A stretch of 64,000 bases of DNA from Ramlibacter sp. WS9 (GCF_003797765.1 NZ_RKMB01000021.1:46021-110020); one strand, 5' to 3'; positions 42,572 to 52,823 are shown, counted from the first letter of the stretch. A program made the numbers and translations. The notes: generated by a model from the sequence alone, not told the origin.

Positions 42572-43198
42572 TCAGGCAGGCTTCAACAGCGTGTAGCCGG
42601 ACTCGATGTGCTTGCGCATGGCCAGCACAGCGGTCGAAGCATCCCCTTCGGCGAATGCCTGCAGGATGTCGTCGTGCTCCGCGATGGCGTCCTGGCCACG
42701 TCCTGCGACCGCATTGATCAGGTCGAAGGGATAGCGCGCCCACAGGATCTGCACGAAGTGCAGCGTTTGGGGCATCGCCGCGATGTCGTACATGCGGCGG
42801 TGAAAGCGGTAATTGATGCCTCGCGCCGTCGCACGGTCGCCCTTTTTGAAAGCGGCCTCGAACTCGCTGGCGAGCGCACGGAGCTCTTCGATGTCCTTGG
42901 AGCTCGCCTTGTCCACAGCGCCCCGCACCAGTTGGGCCTCGAGCATCAGGCGGAGCTGAAGGATCTCGGCAGAGGCGGTGGGATCGAACGGAACCACCCG
43001 GGCGCCCCGGTACGAGTCGTTGGCCACGTAGCCCTCGGCCTCCAGCAACTTCAGCGCTTCGCGGACCGGCGTGATGCTGAGACGCAGCTCCTCGGCGATG
43101 TCGGCCTGCTTCAGGCGCGAACCGCGAGCGTAGACACCGGAGATGATCCGCTCCCGCAGATAGTCGGCGACCTGTTCTTCCTTCGTGCGGTAGTCCAT
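42572..43198 (-). CDS. GntR-family transcriptional regulator (FadR subfamily, FCD domain)
   Basis: 208 residues. Winged helix KEEQVADYLRERIISGVYARG then LKQADIAEELRLSITPVREALKLLEAEG, followed by the all-helical FCD ligand domain with metal-binding histidines in NYRFHRRMYD, AIAEHDDIL and AMRKHIESG. Such regulators sense small carboxylic acids. The ATG at 43198 is directly followed upstream by a near-consensus AGAATGCATTCT palindrome, so autoregulation is likely. The same palindrome at four other gene starts makes this the probable master regulator of 41.5-60.5 kb. Confidence 0.92.
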   Translation of the reverse strand: MDYRTKEEQVADYLRERIISGVYARGSRLKQADIAEELRLSITPVREALKLLEAEGYVANDSYRGARVVPFDPTASAEILQLRLMLEAQLVRGAVDKASSKDIEELRALASEFEAAFKKGDRATARGINYRFHRRMYDIAAMPQTLHFVQILWARYPFDLINAVAGRGQDAIAEHDDILQAFAEGDASTAVLAMRKHIESGYTLLKPA

Positions 43199-43199
43199 G

Positions 43200-43211
43200 C
43201 GAATGCATTCT
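43200..43211. promoter_or_regulatory. GntR operator site 2 (CGAATGCATTCT), autoregulatory
   Basis: Eleven of 12 matches to the palindrome. It abuts the gntR start codon and overlaps the stop codon of the upstream lyase gene, so binding would block gntR translation-proximal transcription. Confidence 0.7.
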
Positions 43212-44019
43212 ATTCGCCATCCACAGCAGACTCGGCCGTGATGCGCAAAGCGCGCTCGACCACGGGTTTGTCGATCATCTTGCCGTCCACGGACGTGGCC
43301 GCGCCACGACTGAGTTCGAAAGCCGCGAGCACGCGTTGCGCCCAACCGACTTCGGCTTCACTCGGCCTGAAAGCTCCGTTCACTGCCGGCACCTGGCGCG
43401 GATGGATACAGAGCTTGCCGCCGAAGCCCAACTGCCGCGAACGCAGGGCGTCGGCCTGCATCGTGCCTTCGTCGTGAAATTCGACGCCGACACCGTCGAC
43501 AGGGGGCGCCAGCTGCGCGCGGCAGGACTCCAGAACGAATTGGATGCGGATTCCCGTCATGGCCTCGCCTTCGTCCGCGATACCACTCTCGGCCGCGAAG
43601 TCGACGCTGCCGAACGCGAGACGCTCGACGCCGCGGGCCGCGGCGACCTCTCGCAGCGCCAGATAGCCTGCCACTGTTTCCACAAGAGCGATGACGGCGT
43701 GCTGAGGCAGCAATTGCGCCAGCCGCGCGAGCGAATGCGGTTCGGCCTTCGGCAACATGACGCGGGCGCCGGGCGCCGCATGCAGCATCACGACGTCTTC
43801 CTCGAACCATGGCGTGTCGGCGCCGTTGATGCGAACGACGGCCCGGCCACCATCCCCGAGCCAGGCAGCGACCGCGCTGCGTGCTTGCGCCTTGGCAGCC
43901 GGGGCCACGGCGTCTTCGAGATCCATGATGACATCGTGGGCCCCGCTGGCGGCCGCCTTGCTGAAGCGCTCCGGCCGGTCGCCGGGGACGAAGAGGAAGC
44001 TGCGGGCGATGCGGCTCAT
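43210..44019 (-). CDS. HpcH/HpaI aldolase / citrate lyase beta (CitE)-like protein
   Basis: 269 residues. CitE-like TIM barrel: RSFLFVPGDRPERFSKAAAS, DVIMDLEDAVAP, RINGADTPWFEEDV, VIALVETVAGYLALREV, LAFGSVDFAAE and GKLCIHPRQVPAVNGAF, with Mg-binding Glu and Asp positions kept. Relatives cleave malyl-CoA, citramalyl-CoA or methylmalyl-CoA to acetyl-CoA plus a 2-oxo acid. The ATG at 44019 has GAGG upstream; a frame start at 44043 would overlap the previous gene. In the GntR block, with CoA-transferases and hydratases, a 3-hydroxyacyl-CoA-type lyase step is the natural reading. Confidence 0.88.
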   Translation of the reverse strand: MSRIARSFLFVPGDRPERFSKAAASGAHDVIMDLEDAVAPAAKAQARSAVAAWLGDGGRAVVRINGADTPWFEEDVVMLHAAPGARVMLPKAEPHSLARLAQLLPQHAVIALVETVAGYLALREVAAARGVERLAFGSVDFAAESGIADEGEAMTGIRIQFVLESCRAQLAPPVDGVGVEFHDEGTMQADALRSRQLGFGGKLCIHPRQVPAVNGAFRPSEAEVGWAQRVLAAFELSRGAATSVDGKMIDKPVVERALRITAESAVDGE

Positions 44020-44026
44020 CTGCGCC

Positions 44027-44608
44027 TCACTCGAAGACGACATCGGCCGAGCTGGTGATCTTGCAGAAGCGCTTCAGGTTGCCCATGGCGCTCTCGTGCT
44101 CTTCGGCGGACAACGCACAGCAGCAGTCCTCCAGCACCACGACTTCGTAGTCCCGGTCATGCCCGTCGCGAACGGTGGCCTGCACCACTGCGTTGGTCGA
44201 TATGCCTGAACAGTAGATGCGCTGGATACCATGGGCGCGCAGGATCGCTTCGAGGCTGGTTGCGTAAAACGGGCTCACGCGGTGCTTGACGATGTCGAAG
44301 TCCTGCGGGCTTTGGCCCAATGCGGGGTGAGTCTCGGTGCCCCAGGTGCCCAGCTTGAAGATGCCGTTATTGCGGGCGCCGGAGAAGATCGGCGAATTGG
44401 GCGGGCATTCGCGGTAGTCGGGCGAGAAGCCGACCCGCACGAAACCGATGCGCAGCCCGGCCGCGCGCGCCTTGTCGATGGCAAGCCGGGTCTTTTCGAT
44501 GACGCCGCGGCCGCGAACCTGCTCGCCGTAGGCGGCCTTTCCGTTGGGGCCGTCGGTATGGACCAGGTCGTTCATCATGTCCAGGACGAGGTAGATGGAA
44601 TTGCTCAC
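44027..44608 (-). CDS. Isochorismatase-family hydrolase lacking the nucleophilic cysteine
   Basis: 193 residues from a GTG with AAGGAAG upstream. The alpha/beta fold of cysteine hydrolases is clear: VLDMMNDLVHTDG (Asp10), DIVKHRVSPFYAT (Lys108) and YCSGISTNAVVQATVRDG. The cysteine expected in the TNxCV segment is Val141, so amidase chemistry through a cysteine is unlikely; isochorismatase-type members that act on vinyl ethers also lack it. The substrate is unknown. It lies between a CoA-transferase and the CitE-like gene in one operon. Confidence 0.85.
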   Translation of the reverse strand: MSNSIYLVLDMMNDLVHTDGPNGKAAYGEQVRGRGVIEKTRLAIDKARAAGLRIGFVRVGFSPDYRECPPNSPIFSGARNNGIFKLGTWGTETHPALGQSPQDFDIVKHRVSPFYATSLEAILRAHGIQRIYCSGISTNAVVQATVRDGHDRDYEVVVLEDCCCALSAEEHESAMGNLKRFCKITSSADVVFE

Positions 44609-44633
44609 AGATGACTTCCTTTGCGTGTTGCGT

Positions 44634-45833
44634 TCAGGCGATGACTTCGCGCGCTTCGAGATCCGCGCGTTGCGCCGACCCCAGGCCGAGCAGTTCGCCG
44701 AATACATATTCTTCATCTTGTCCGAGGGCGGGCGTCAGGCGCCGGATGCCCACGTCGGGCGTCCCACCGAAGCGGCCTGGTGCGCCGACCGCCAGGCGGG
44801 GCGGGATGCCCTCTGCGCTCACTTCGACCAGTGCCTCACGGCTGCGCAGGTGCGCATCGTCGGCAATGTCCTGCAAAGTCCAGGAGACGTGCGCACAGAG
44901 TCCCGCCTGCTGCAACCGGACAGCCGTTTCGTCGGCGTCGCGGGCCGACAGCCAACCTGCGACCATCTGGTCTACTGCCGCGGCGAGACGCACGCGGCCA
45001 GCGGCCTTGGCGAACCGTGGGTCCGTATCGGCCTGTCCCAGCACCCGCAATAAGACGCGCCATTCGTCGTCGTTGCGGACCGCGAGCGTGAGCCAGCGAT
45101 CGGGCTGGGCCGTGGCATAGACGCCGTGTGGCGACATCGCCAGGTCGGCGTTTCCTGGACGGGCCGGCGTCTGGCCGACACTCGCGAGCACCAGCGCGTC
45201 GCCGACCATGGCGGAAGCGACCTCTCGCGCCGCCAGGTCGACGTGCTGGGCGTTGCCGGTGCGGCGCCGCTGGTGCAATGCGGCCATCGTCGCCAGTGCG
45301 GCGTGCATGCCGGCGGAGTGATCCATCACATGACGCATTTCCACGGGCGGACCATCGGTGTAGCCGCTCATCCAGCCCAGCCCACCCCAGGCACCGAACA
45401 GCGGGGCGTACCCGGCGAAGTGCGAGTCGGGACCCGTCTGCCCGGAGGCGGAGAGAGACAGCAGCACGATGTCGTGCTTCGCTTCGCGCATTTCATCGAA
45501 CCCCAGGCCGAGCCGCTTCATCACGCCCGGGCGGAAGCTCTCCGCCGCAATGTCGGAGACGGCCACCAAACGCTTGGCGAGCGCCACTGCCTCGGGCTGC
45601 TTCAGGTTCAACCGGACCGACAGCTTGTTGGCCGACACCTGGTCGAACGTGGCCGCCTGCATCCGGCCGTACACCGCGTGCGGCTTGCGGAAAGCATCCG
45701 GCCGTGTGCGGCTTTCGATCTTGATGCACTCCGCGCCCAACTGGGACAGCAGGTGCGTGCAGTAAGGGCCCGCCGCATGGATCGTGAAGTCCGCGATGCG
45801 GACACCGGCCAGGGGGGACTGTTGACGGCTCAT
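44634..45833 (-). CDS. Family III (CaiB/BaiF-like) CoA-transferase, subunit/paralog A
   Basis: 399 residues. Family start SPLAGVRIADFTIHAAGPYC, AECIKIESRTRPD and SANKLSVRLNLKQPEAVALAKRL. The segment that carries the catalytic aspartate in canonical members reads FAGYAPLFGAWGGLG, with alanine in its place. It is in tandem with a second transferase-like gene whose stop overlaps this start (ATGA). Tandem pairs occur in heteromeric transferases such as benzylsuccinate or malate CoA-transferase, where only one subunit is catalytic, but here the partner also lacks the aspartate. Confidence 0.87.
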   Translation of the reverse strand: MSRQQSPLAGVRIADFTIHAAGPYCTHLLSQLGAECIKIESRTRPDAFRKPHAVYGRMQAATFDQVSANKLSVRLNLKQPEAVALAKRLVAVSDIAAESFRPGVMKRLGLGFDEMREAKHDIVLLSLSASGQTGPDSHFAGYAPLFGAWGGLGWMSGYTDGPPVEMRHVMDHSAGMHAALATMAALHQRRRTGNAQHVDLAAREVASAMVGDALVLASVGQTPARPGNADLAMSPHGVYATAQPDRWLTLAVRNDDEWRVLLRVLGQADTDPRFAKAAGRVRLAAAVDQMVAGWLSARDADETAVRLQQAGLCAHVSWTLQDIADDAHLRSREALVEVSAEGIPPRLAVGAPGRFGGTPDVGIRRLTPALGQDEEYVFGELLGLGSAQRADLEAREVIA

Positions 45834-46996
45834 TGATTGCTTTCCCGGGCCATCTCGTTCAGCGGGGGCACCCGCCCGGCACGGGCCAGCGGCGAGCAAT
45901 GGAACTGGAAGGGTGCCAGCAGCACTTCGGCCATCGTGCCGCTCTCCAGCTTCACCGGGCTGAAGAGGCCGCGTGCCCGCTCGTGCTCGCCGCGGGCGAC
46001 TTCGGCCGGCGAACGGTATTTTGCGACGGGCACTCCTAGCTCCTGAGCGCGCCGGACGATGTCGTCGGCATCGTGCCGGGCCATCCATTCGCGTACGTGG
46101 GCATTGATCTCGTCGCCCCGGCGGCTGCGTTCGAGGGGGTCTTGCAGGCCCGCGTCGTCCGCCCAGGCAGGGCGGCCCAGCAACTCCACCAGTCCGCTCC
46201 ACTGCCGGTCTTCCAGCGTCAACAGCTCGATGTAGCCGTCGCGCACCTTGAACACACCGCCGTAGCGGAAACGGCGCATCGTGCGGTGCTCGAGCGAGCC
46301 ATCGCCCAGGCGTTGCAGCGCAAACGCGCCGACGGACAACGCGGCGTCCTGCACCGAGACGTCCACGTATTGGCCTCCGCATTGCGGCACCGCCCACCAG
46401 GCGGAGAGCGCGCAGAGCGCCGCGCTCACACCGCCCTGGTAGCCGGCGAAGTGGCCATATATCTTCAGCGGCGCGCGCTCGGGGAACATCTCGTTGGACA
46501 AGCCGTTGGGTAGCAGATAGCCCTCGCCGCCCGCGTGTAGCAGGTTCACTTCCTCGCCGTTCCAGGCCGCCTTCGACCCCGTGGCGCCGAAGGGAAGCAC
46601 GCTGACGTGCACGAGCTGCGGAAACCGCGCGCCCAGCGTCCCGGCGTCGAAACCCTGGGCCGCGCGATCGGCGACCGGCGTGTCCTCGATGAGGATATCC
46701 GCCAGGTCGAGCTCCCGGTCCAGGATCGCACGCCCGGCGGCAGATGCCGGATCGCAGACCAGGCTGCGCTTGCCGGCGGCCAGGTAAACGAAGAGTGCGC
46801 TTTCGCCCGTATCGGCGAGCAGCGGCGGCGCTTCCCGCAGCGGCGAGCCGCCGGGGGGTTCGAGCATGACGACCTCCGCGCCCATCGCGGCCAGGAGGCG
46901 GCCCGCATAGGCTGCCGCCACGGTTCGCGAACGCTCCAGGACGCGGCAACCGGCGAGCGGCGCCGAGAGTCCTGTTTTCGAGTCGGGTGCGTGCAT
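45830..46996 (-). CDS. Family III (CaiB/BaiF-like) CoA-transferase, subunit/paralog B
   Basis: 388 residues. LAGCRVLERSRTVAAAYAGRL and AEVVMLEPPGGSPLREAP at the N-terminus; the aspartate position reads EEVNLLHAGGEGYLLPNGL, an asparagine-containing variant seen in a distinct branch of the family. It probably forms a heteromer with the protein encoded downstream. The ATG at 46996 lies 26 bases after the hotdog hydratase stop, in the operon that begins at 48240. Confidence 0.86.
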   Translation of the reverse strand: MHAPDSKTGLSAPLAGCRVLERSRTVAAAYAGRLLAAMGAEVVMLEPPGGSPLREAPPLLADTGESALFVYLAAGKRSLVCDPASAAGRAILDRELDLADILIEDTPVADRAAQGFDAGTLGARFPQLVHVSVLPFGATGSKAAWNGEEVNLLHAGGEGYLLPNGLSNEMFPERAPLKIYGHFAGYQGGVSAALCALSAWWAVPQCGGQYVDVSVQDAALSVGAFALQRLGDGSLEHRTMRRFRYGGVFKVRDGYIELLTLEDRQWSGLVELLGRPAWADDAGLQDPLERSRRGDEINAHVREWMARHDADDIVRRAQELGVPVAKYRSPAEVARGEHERARGLFSPVKLESGTMAEVLLAPFQFHCSPLARAGRVPPLNEMARESNQ

Positions 46997-47022
46997 GGTC
47001 CCCTCGCCTTCTGCGCGTCGGT

Positions 47023-48240
47023 TCAGCGGATCACCGGCAGTTCGAGGTCGACGCCCGAACCGTCGATGAAAGCCGGCAGCTTGACGTCGCGGGAGGGCAG
47101 CGCCACGGTGGCGATGCCGGGGGTGGTGACTTCGCCACGCTGGTTTTCCGCGGCGATCTCGATGTCCACCAGCGCGATGTTGTCCTTGACGTACTTTCGA
47201 ATGACCTTGCCCTTGCAGAACGTCGTGTCGCCGACGATGTTGAAGCGGCGCATTTCCGTGCGGACACGCTTGAGGACACCGGCGTCACCCATCCAGTTGG
47301 TGATGAGCGTGCACATCCACGAAGAGCGCTGCGGACCGTAGTCATACGTGCCGGGCACGCCGACTTCCTTCGCCACGGACTCGCGGTGGTGGCCGATGCC
47401 GGTGTATTCCACGCCGCCGCCTGCTTCCGGGTTGCGGAAGAAATGGCCCGGATGCTTCACCGCCGCCTGCAGCACCACGCCGTGAGTGTGGCCGCGGCCG
47501 CAACCCACCAGGAAACCCATGGTGTCCATCAGCGACAGCGGACCGCGCGCGATGGTCGGCAGCTCTTCACCGATCTCGACTTCTTCCCAGTAGCGCACGT
47601 TGGCGCCGCGAATGTTCTTGGGCTCGTCCAGCACGATCTGGTCGATGCGGTCGTGCTCCTCGTTGGTGTACTGGTATTGCTCGATTTCCTTGTACTTGCC
47701 GGTGTCGCGCGCGGCCTTGCGCTCATGGCGCGTGCAGGTTCCGAGGCCACGGGCAACGAGTTCGCCGCGCTGGTTGTAGTAGCAAGCTTCGACGTACTGC
47801 AACACCAGGCGGCCGGAGAACTTGCTTTGCTTTTCTTCCACGCCGACGACGCGCTCGATGGCGGAAATGCGGTCACCCGGGCGGACGTGGCGGAACAGTT
47901 CCCAGTCGTTGCCGGCGTAGAAGCCGTGCACGCCGGACAAGCCCCAGCGCGTGCGGCCGAGCCAGCCGAAGGCCATGGGAAACATCGGGTGGCCGACGAT
48001 CGAGCCATAGCGGGTCTGCGCGCCGTAGCCCACATCGCGGTACAGCGGGTTCAGGTCGCCGATGCCGTTGCACCAGTTGCGAAGCGTGTCGGCCGAGGCA
48101 TCCTGCAGGTAGGGGCCCTCGGGGCGCAGGTGCAGCCCGATCATGGCGCGGGCCGCGGCCACCGCCTCGTCGGTGATGAGGCCTTCGGCGGGGCGATTCT
48201 TGTCCACTTCGGTTTCGGGGGCGGTCATGACGGTGCTCAT
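47023..48240 (-). CDS. Two-domain MaoC/FAS1-like dehydratase (double hotdog)
   Basis: 405 residues. The N-terminal half is an FAS1-like dehydratase hotdog (LRNWCNGIGDLNPLYRD, YGSIVGHPMFPMAF) and the C-terminal half a second hotdog with GCGRGHTHGVVLQAAVKHPGHFF and WMCTLITNWMGD. Proteins of this layout hydrate or dehydrate acyl-CoA thioesters. It heads the minus-strand operon hydratase, two CoA-transferases, isochorismatase-like, CitE-like; a perfect GntR operator lies 48 bases upstream. The ATG at 48240 has GGAG upstream; the longer frame crosses that operator. Confidence 0.87.
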   Translation of the reverse strand: MSTVMTAPETEVDKNRPAEGLITDEAVAAARAMIGLHLRPEGPYLQDASADTLRNWCNGIGDLNPLYRDVGYGAQTRYGSIVGHPMFPMAFGWLGRTRWGLSGVHGFYAGNDWELFRHVRPGDRISAIERVVGVEEKQSKFSGRLVLQYVEACYYNQRGELVARGLGTCTRHERKAARDTGKYKEIEQYQYTNEEHDRIDQIVLDEPKNIRGANVRYWEEVEIGEELPTIARGPLSLMDTMGFLVGCGRGHTHGVVLQAAVKHPGHFFRNPEAGGGVEYTGIGHHRESVAKEVGVPGTYDYGPQRSSWMCTLITNWMGDAGVLKRVRTEMRRFNIVGDTTFCKGKVIRKYVKDNIALVDIEIAAENQRGEVTTPGIATVALPSRDVKLPAFIDGSGVDLELPVIR

Positions 48241-48288
48241 TCGGTTCTCCTGTTGCTGATGAATTGGGGTTTGGATAATATTTAATGC

Positions 48289-48300
48289 AGAATGCATTCT
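48289..48300. promoter_or_regulatory. GntR operator site 3 (AGAATGCATTCT, perfect)
   Basis: Perfect 12-base palindrome in an AT-rich segment 48 bases upstream of the double-hotdog hydratase that leads the operon down to 43210. Confidence 0.78.
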
Positions 48301-48348
48301 TTTTGGAAAGATGTCAACGCCTTCCGGCGGGCGCCGGACGGGTGTTAC

Positions 48349-49341
48349 CTAATCGACGCGGATTTCTGCGGCCTTGATGGTTGCGCCCCACTTCTGGCGC
48401 TCGTCCTTGACGAATGCATCCAGCTGAGCCGGGCCCATGAAAAGGGGCTCCACGCCTGTTTCCAGCAGCTTGCGGCGCAGTTCGGGCTGCTGCAGCGCGC
48501 GCTGGACGTGCTGCGCGAATTTCTGCGTGACTTCGGGCGGCGTGCCGCGTGGAGCAAACAATGCATCCCAGGCCACGACGTCGAACCCGGTCACGCCCTG
48601 CTCGGCAACCGACTTGACGCCGGGCAGCATCTCGCTGCCTTTGAGCGACGTGATGCCGACCGCCTTCAGCTTGCCGCTGGCGATGTGCGGCCGGGCCGCT
48701 GTGACGGTGTCGATCACCAAGGGAATCTGGCCACCAAGGACATCCGTCATCGACTGCGCCGAAGCCTTGTACTTCACGCTGAAGAGCGGCGCCTGGGCGG
48801 ACTTGACGAACTGTGCAAACACCACGCTCGCGGTGGTGCTGGGCAGGCCCACGTTCAGCGTGTTGGGCTTGGCCCTGGCGCGCGAGATCAGCTCGGCGAT
48901 GCCGTTGGTGGGCAGGTCGGCCGCCGTGGTGCAGATCACCATCGGCAGCAGGCCCACCATCGCGACCCCATCGAAGTCCGTTGCCGGGTTGTAACCCAGG
49001 TTCGGATAGAGGAACTCGTTCGCCGCATTGGTGGCGTTGGTGCCGAACAGGAAGGTGTAGCCGTCGGCGGGTGCCTTCGCGACCGCGGCAGCGCCGATGT
49101 TGCCGCCAGCACCGGCGCGGTTCTCGATCACGACGGGCTGGTTCAGGGTCTTGGCGACTTCCTGGCCCACCAGGCGCATCAGCACGTCGGCGCCCTGGCC
49201 GGCGGCATAAGGGACGATCACACGAATCGGGCGATCGGGCCATGTGGTTTGCGCGAACGCATTCATGGGCATCGCGACGCCGCAGGCGGCCATCGCGGTG
49301 CCCGCCTGCAAGATGCGGCGGCGGGTGAGTTGAGGGTTCAT
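48349..49341 (-). CDS. Bug/TctC-family substrate-binding protein
   Basis: 330 residues, N-terminus RRRILQAGTAMAACGVAMPM resembling a twin-arginine-type or Sec signal, then WPDRPIRVIVPYAAGQGADVL, PVVIENRAGAGGNIG and PADGYTFLFGTNATN. The start overlaps the SMP-30-like stop as ATGA. It closes the long operon that begins at 57474. Confidence 0.9.
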   Translation of the reverse strand: MNPQLTRRRILQAGTAMAACGVAMPMNAFAQTTWPDRPIRVIVPYAAGQGADVLMRLVGQEVAKTLNQPVVIENRAGAGGNIGAAAVAKAPADGYTFLFGTNATNAANEFLYPNLGYNPATDFDGVAMVGLLPMVICTTAADLPTNGIAELISRARAKPNTLNVGLPSTTASVVFAQFVKSAQAPLFSVKYKASAQSMTDVLGGQIPLVIDTVTAARPHIASGKLKAVGITSLKGSEMLPGVKSVAEQGVTGFDVVAWDALFAPRGTPPEVTQKFAQHVQRALQQPELRRKLLETGVEPLFMGPAQLDAFVKDERQKWGATIKAAEIRVD

Positions 49342-50279
49342 GCGGAATCCTTTTGATTGGCGAGCGCCAAGCCGGCGCGTGGCCAGCGCGCCGCGAACAG
49401 CTGGCCGTAGCCGGACAGGGTGATGAAGGCCGTGCGGCGGTCGGCACCGCCGAAACAGATGTTGGTGCAGTACCCCTCGGGCGCGGCGTGGAACTCGAGC
49501 AGGTCGCCGGCTGGCGAGAACACATGGATCCCGCCATTGACGAGCGTAGCCACACAGACGTTGCCGCCCTCTTCCACCGCGAGCGAGTCGAAGCGCTGGA
49601 AGCCGGGCAACCCATGAACCAGCTTGCCGCCGTTCGGCGACGGCCACGGCGCAAGGCCGAGTCTTCCCGGCCCTTCGACCGGATAGGACCACAGGCGGCC
49701 GGTTTCCGTTTCGGTCACGTACAGCGTGCGGCCATCGGGCGACAGGCCGATGCCGTTGGGCGTCAGGAACGGATGCGCGGCCCGGCGAATGAAGCTGCCG
49801 TCCGTGCGGGCGTAGTACACGGCGCCGCGCAGGATGCGGTCTTCGAACGTCTTGCCGAAGTCGCTGAACCAGAAGCCGCCGCCGGCGTCGAACACGATGT
49901 CGTTGGGGCCATGCAGCGGTACACCATCGCAGTGCGTGTAGAGCTGTTCCACCGCGCCCGTCGTGAGGTTGACGCGCTGGATGGCTCCTCCTGCGTAGTC
50001 GGCGGCTGCGCCGGTGGGCCGTGTGAAGCCATCGTCGCTGCGCCAGCTGAAGCCGCCGTTGTTGCAGACGTAGCAGTGGCCGTCCGGGCCCAGCGCGGCG
50101 CCGTTGGGCCCGCCGCCTACTTGGGCCACGACCTCGACATCACCGTTGCGAGAGATGCGTGTGAGCGTTGCGCCCGCGATCTCCGTCAGCAAGACACTGC
50201 CGTCAGGCAACGCGACCGGCCCTTCGGGAAAACGCAGGCCCGTTGCGATAACCTGCCCGTCCAGTTTCAATTGCTTCAT
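49338..50279 (-). CDS. SMP-30/gluconolactonase-like hydrolase
   Basis: 313 residues, six-bladed propeller: ATGLRFPEGPVALPDGSVLLTE, GGPNGAALGPDGHCYVCNNGG, HGPNDIVFDAGGGFWFSD, TPNGIGLSPDGRTLYVTE. Metal-ligand Glu, Asn and Asp positions are recognisable. It belongs to the same family as the 28973 protein but is only distantly similar to it. A lactone-opening role in the block is plausible. It lies between the ABC ATPase genes and the Bug gene. Confidence 0.88.
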   Translation of the reverse strand: MKQLKLDGQVIATGLRFPEGPVALPDGSVLLTEIAGATLTRISRNGDVEVVAQVGGGPNGAALGPDGHCYVCNNGGFSWRSDDGFTRPTGAAADYAGGAIQRVNLTTGAVEQLYTHCDGVPLHGPNDIVFDAGGGFWFSDFGKTFEDRILRGAVYYARTDGSFIRRAAHPFLTPNGIGLSPDGRTLYVTETETGRLWSYPVEGPGRLGLAPWPSPNGGKLVHGLPGFQRFDSLAVEEGGNVCVATLVNGGIHVFSPAGDLLEFHAAPEGYCTNICFGGADRRTAFITLSGYGQLFAARWPRAGLALANQKDSA

Positions 50280-50291
50280 GTCGGCTCCTCG

Positions 50292-51045
<754 letters not shown>

Positions 51046-51053
<8 letters not shown>

Positions 51054-51831
51054 CCTCGTCGTCTCCCAGGTAGACCCGCACGACTTCGGGGTTGGCGCGC
51101 ACTTGCTCCGGGTTGCCCGACGCGAGCAGGCGGCCCACATTGAGCACGTGGATCGTGTCGCAGACTTCCATGATGAGGTCCATGTCGTGCTCGACGACGA
51201 CCAGCACCAGCTGCGGCGACCGCAGCTTCTTGAGCGCCACGGCCAGATCGTGCGTTTCCACCGAGTTCAGCCCCGCCGCCGGCTCGTCGAGCAGCAAGAC
51301 GCGAGGTGAGCCGGCGATGGCGCGGGCAATCTCGGCCAGGCGCAGCGTGCCGGGCGGCAACTGCGTCGGGGACGCGTCCGCCACGTGGCCGATCCCCAGT
51401 TTGGAGAGTGCCGCGAACGCGAGTGCCCGGTTCCGGCCGTGCTCGGTGCGTCCGCGTGCCAACGGCAGGAAGGCATCCAGCCAGCCCGACACCGACTGCC
51501 GGTCCAGCCCGATCATCACGTTCTCCACGACGCTCAGCTCGGGGCACAGCGCCACGTGCTGGAAGCTGCGCGAAAAGCCGAGGGCCGCGCGGCCCGTGGG
51601 CGGGATGCCGTCGATGCGAACGTCGCCGAAACGGATGCCGCCGTGCTGCGGGGTGTAGAGCCCGGTAAGGCAATTGAAGAAGCTGGTCTTGCCGGCGCCG
51701 TTGGGCCCGATCAGGCCGGTGATCTCGCCGGGCTGCAGGTGCAATGCGACCTCGTGCAGCACCTTGTTGCCGCCGAACGAAAGCGACAGGTTCTCCACGA
51801 CCAGTGGGGACGCGTCCAGAACCGCGCTCAT
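51046..51831 (-). CDS. ABC transporter ATP-binding protein (LivG type)
   Basis: 261 residues. Walker A GPNGAGKTSFFN, LivG-typical ALGFSRSFQHVALCPELSVVENVMIG, Walker B VLLLDEPAAGLN and VEHDMDLIMEVCD. The signature is weak (QLPPGTLRLAEIARAI), as often in LivG. The ATG overlaps the permease stop as ATGA. Confidence 0.9.
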
Positions 51832-52823
51832 GTGCCGCCCCCTTCCAGGCGCGCACGCACGGCAGGCGGCAGCGCGTTGACGCCGAGCACCACCGCGAGC
51901 AGCGCACCGCCGTAGAGGATCGGCACCCAGTTGCCGGCACCCGCGAGCACCAGCGGCATCAAGGTGAGAAACAGGCCGCCGATCACGCTGCCCAAGATCG
52001 ACAGCGAGTAGAGGCTGACGACCGAACCCACCAGCAGGAAGATGGACGTCCAGAGCGTGAAGCTGTTCGGCGAAACCGTGGACGAACTGAACGACAGCAA
52101 CGCACCCGCGATGGCCGCGATGCCCGCGCTCAGGGCCATGCACGACAGGCGCGCCCAGCTCCTGCGGATGCCGAACGACTCCGCCGCATGCGCCGACGTG
52201 CGAATCAGCAGCAGCGCCATGGCCTGGCGCGAACGGCGGAAGTTCCTGAGCAACAAGACCACCGCCCCCAGGCCGAGCAACGGCAGGTAGTAGCGTTGCA
52301 GCGATTTCGGCACACCCGGCAGCGCGTCGAGCTTGACGTAGAGTCCCTCATAGCCACCGGAGATGCTGGAGAAGTGCAACAGCACTTCGGGCAGCGCCAG
52401 CGCGAGCGCCATCGTCGCGACCGCGAGGTAGATGCCGGCCAGCTGGCGCGAGGGGAAGGCGAACACGGCGCCCAGCAAGGCGCCGACAACCGCAGCGACA
52501 GGGAGGGCCGCCAGCACCGACACGCCGAAGTACTTTTCCATCAGCGCCACCGTGTAGGCCCCGGCGGCCACGAACACGCCGTGGCCGATGGACACTTCGC
52601 CGCCGTAGCGCACGAGAAAGCTCACCGAGATGATGGCGATGGCGTTGGCAAAGCACAGTCCGAGCGTGAACGTCCAGTAGCCGCCCGCCAGCAGCGGCAA
52701 CACCAGAAGAATGCCGATGCCGAGCGCCGTGACGACGCCGGCGACCGGCCGGCGCGCGACCGGCGTGGCGGCGGCGCCGGCTTGCGCCAGGTCCGCCGGA
52801 GTTGCCAAGGGAATGCTAGACAC
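51828..52823 (-). CDS. Branched-chain-type ABC transporter permease (LivM type)
   Basis: 331 residues, multiple hydrophobic helices, with VRYGGEVSIGHGVFVAAGAYT and GIYLAVATMALALALPEVL matching LivM. I chose the GTG at 52823, which has GGAGG 5 bases upstream and overlaps the LivH-type stop by 8 bases; another GTG two codons earlier lacks room for that site. Confidence 0.88.
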   Translation of the reverse strand: MSSIPLATPADLAQAGAAATPVARRPVAGVVTALGIGILLVLPLLAGGYWTFTLGLCFANAIAIISVSFLVRYGGEVSIGHGVFVAAGAYTVALMEKYFGVSVLAALPVAAVVGALLGAVFAFPSRQLAGIYLAVATMALALALPEVLLHFSSISGGYEGLYVKLDALPGVPKSLQRYYLPLLGLGAVVLLLRNFRRSRQAMALLLIRTSAHAAESFGIRRSWARLSCMALSAGIAAIAGALLSFSSSTVSPNSFTLWTSIFLLVGSVVSLYSLSILGSVIGGLFLTLMPLVLAGAGNWVPILYGGALLAVVLGVNALPPAVRARLEGGGT

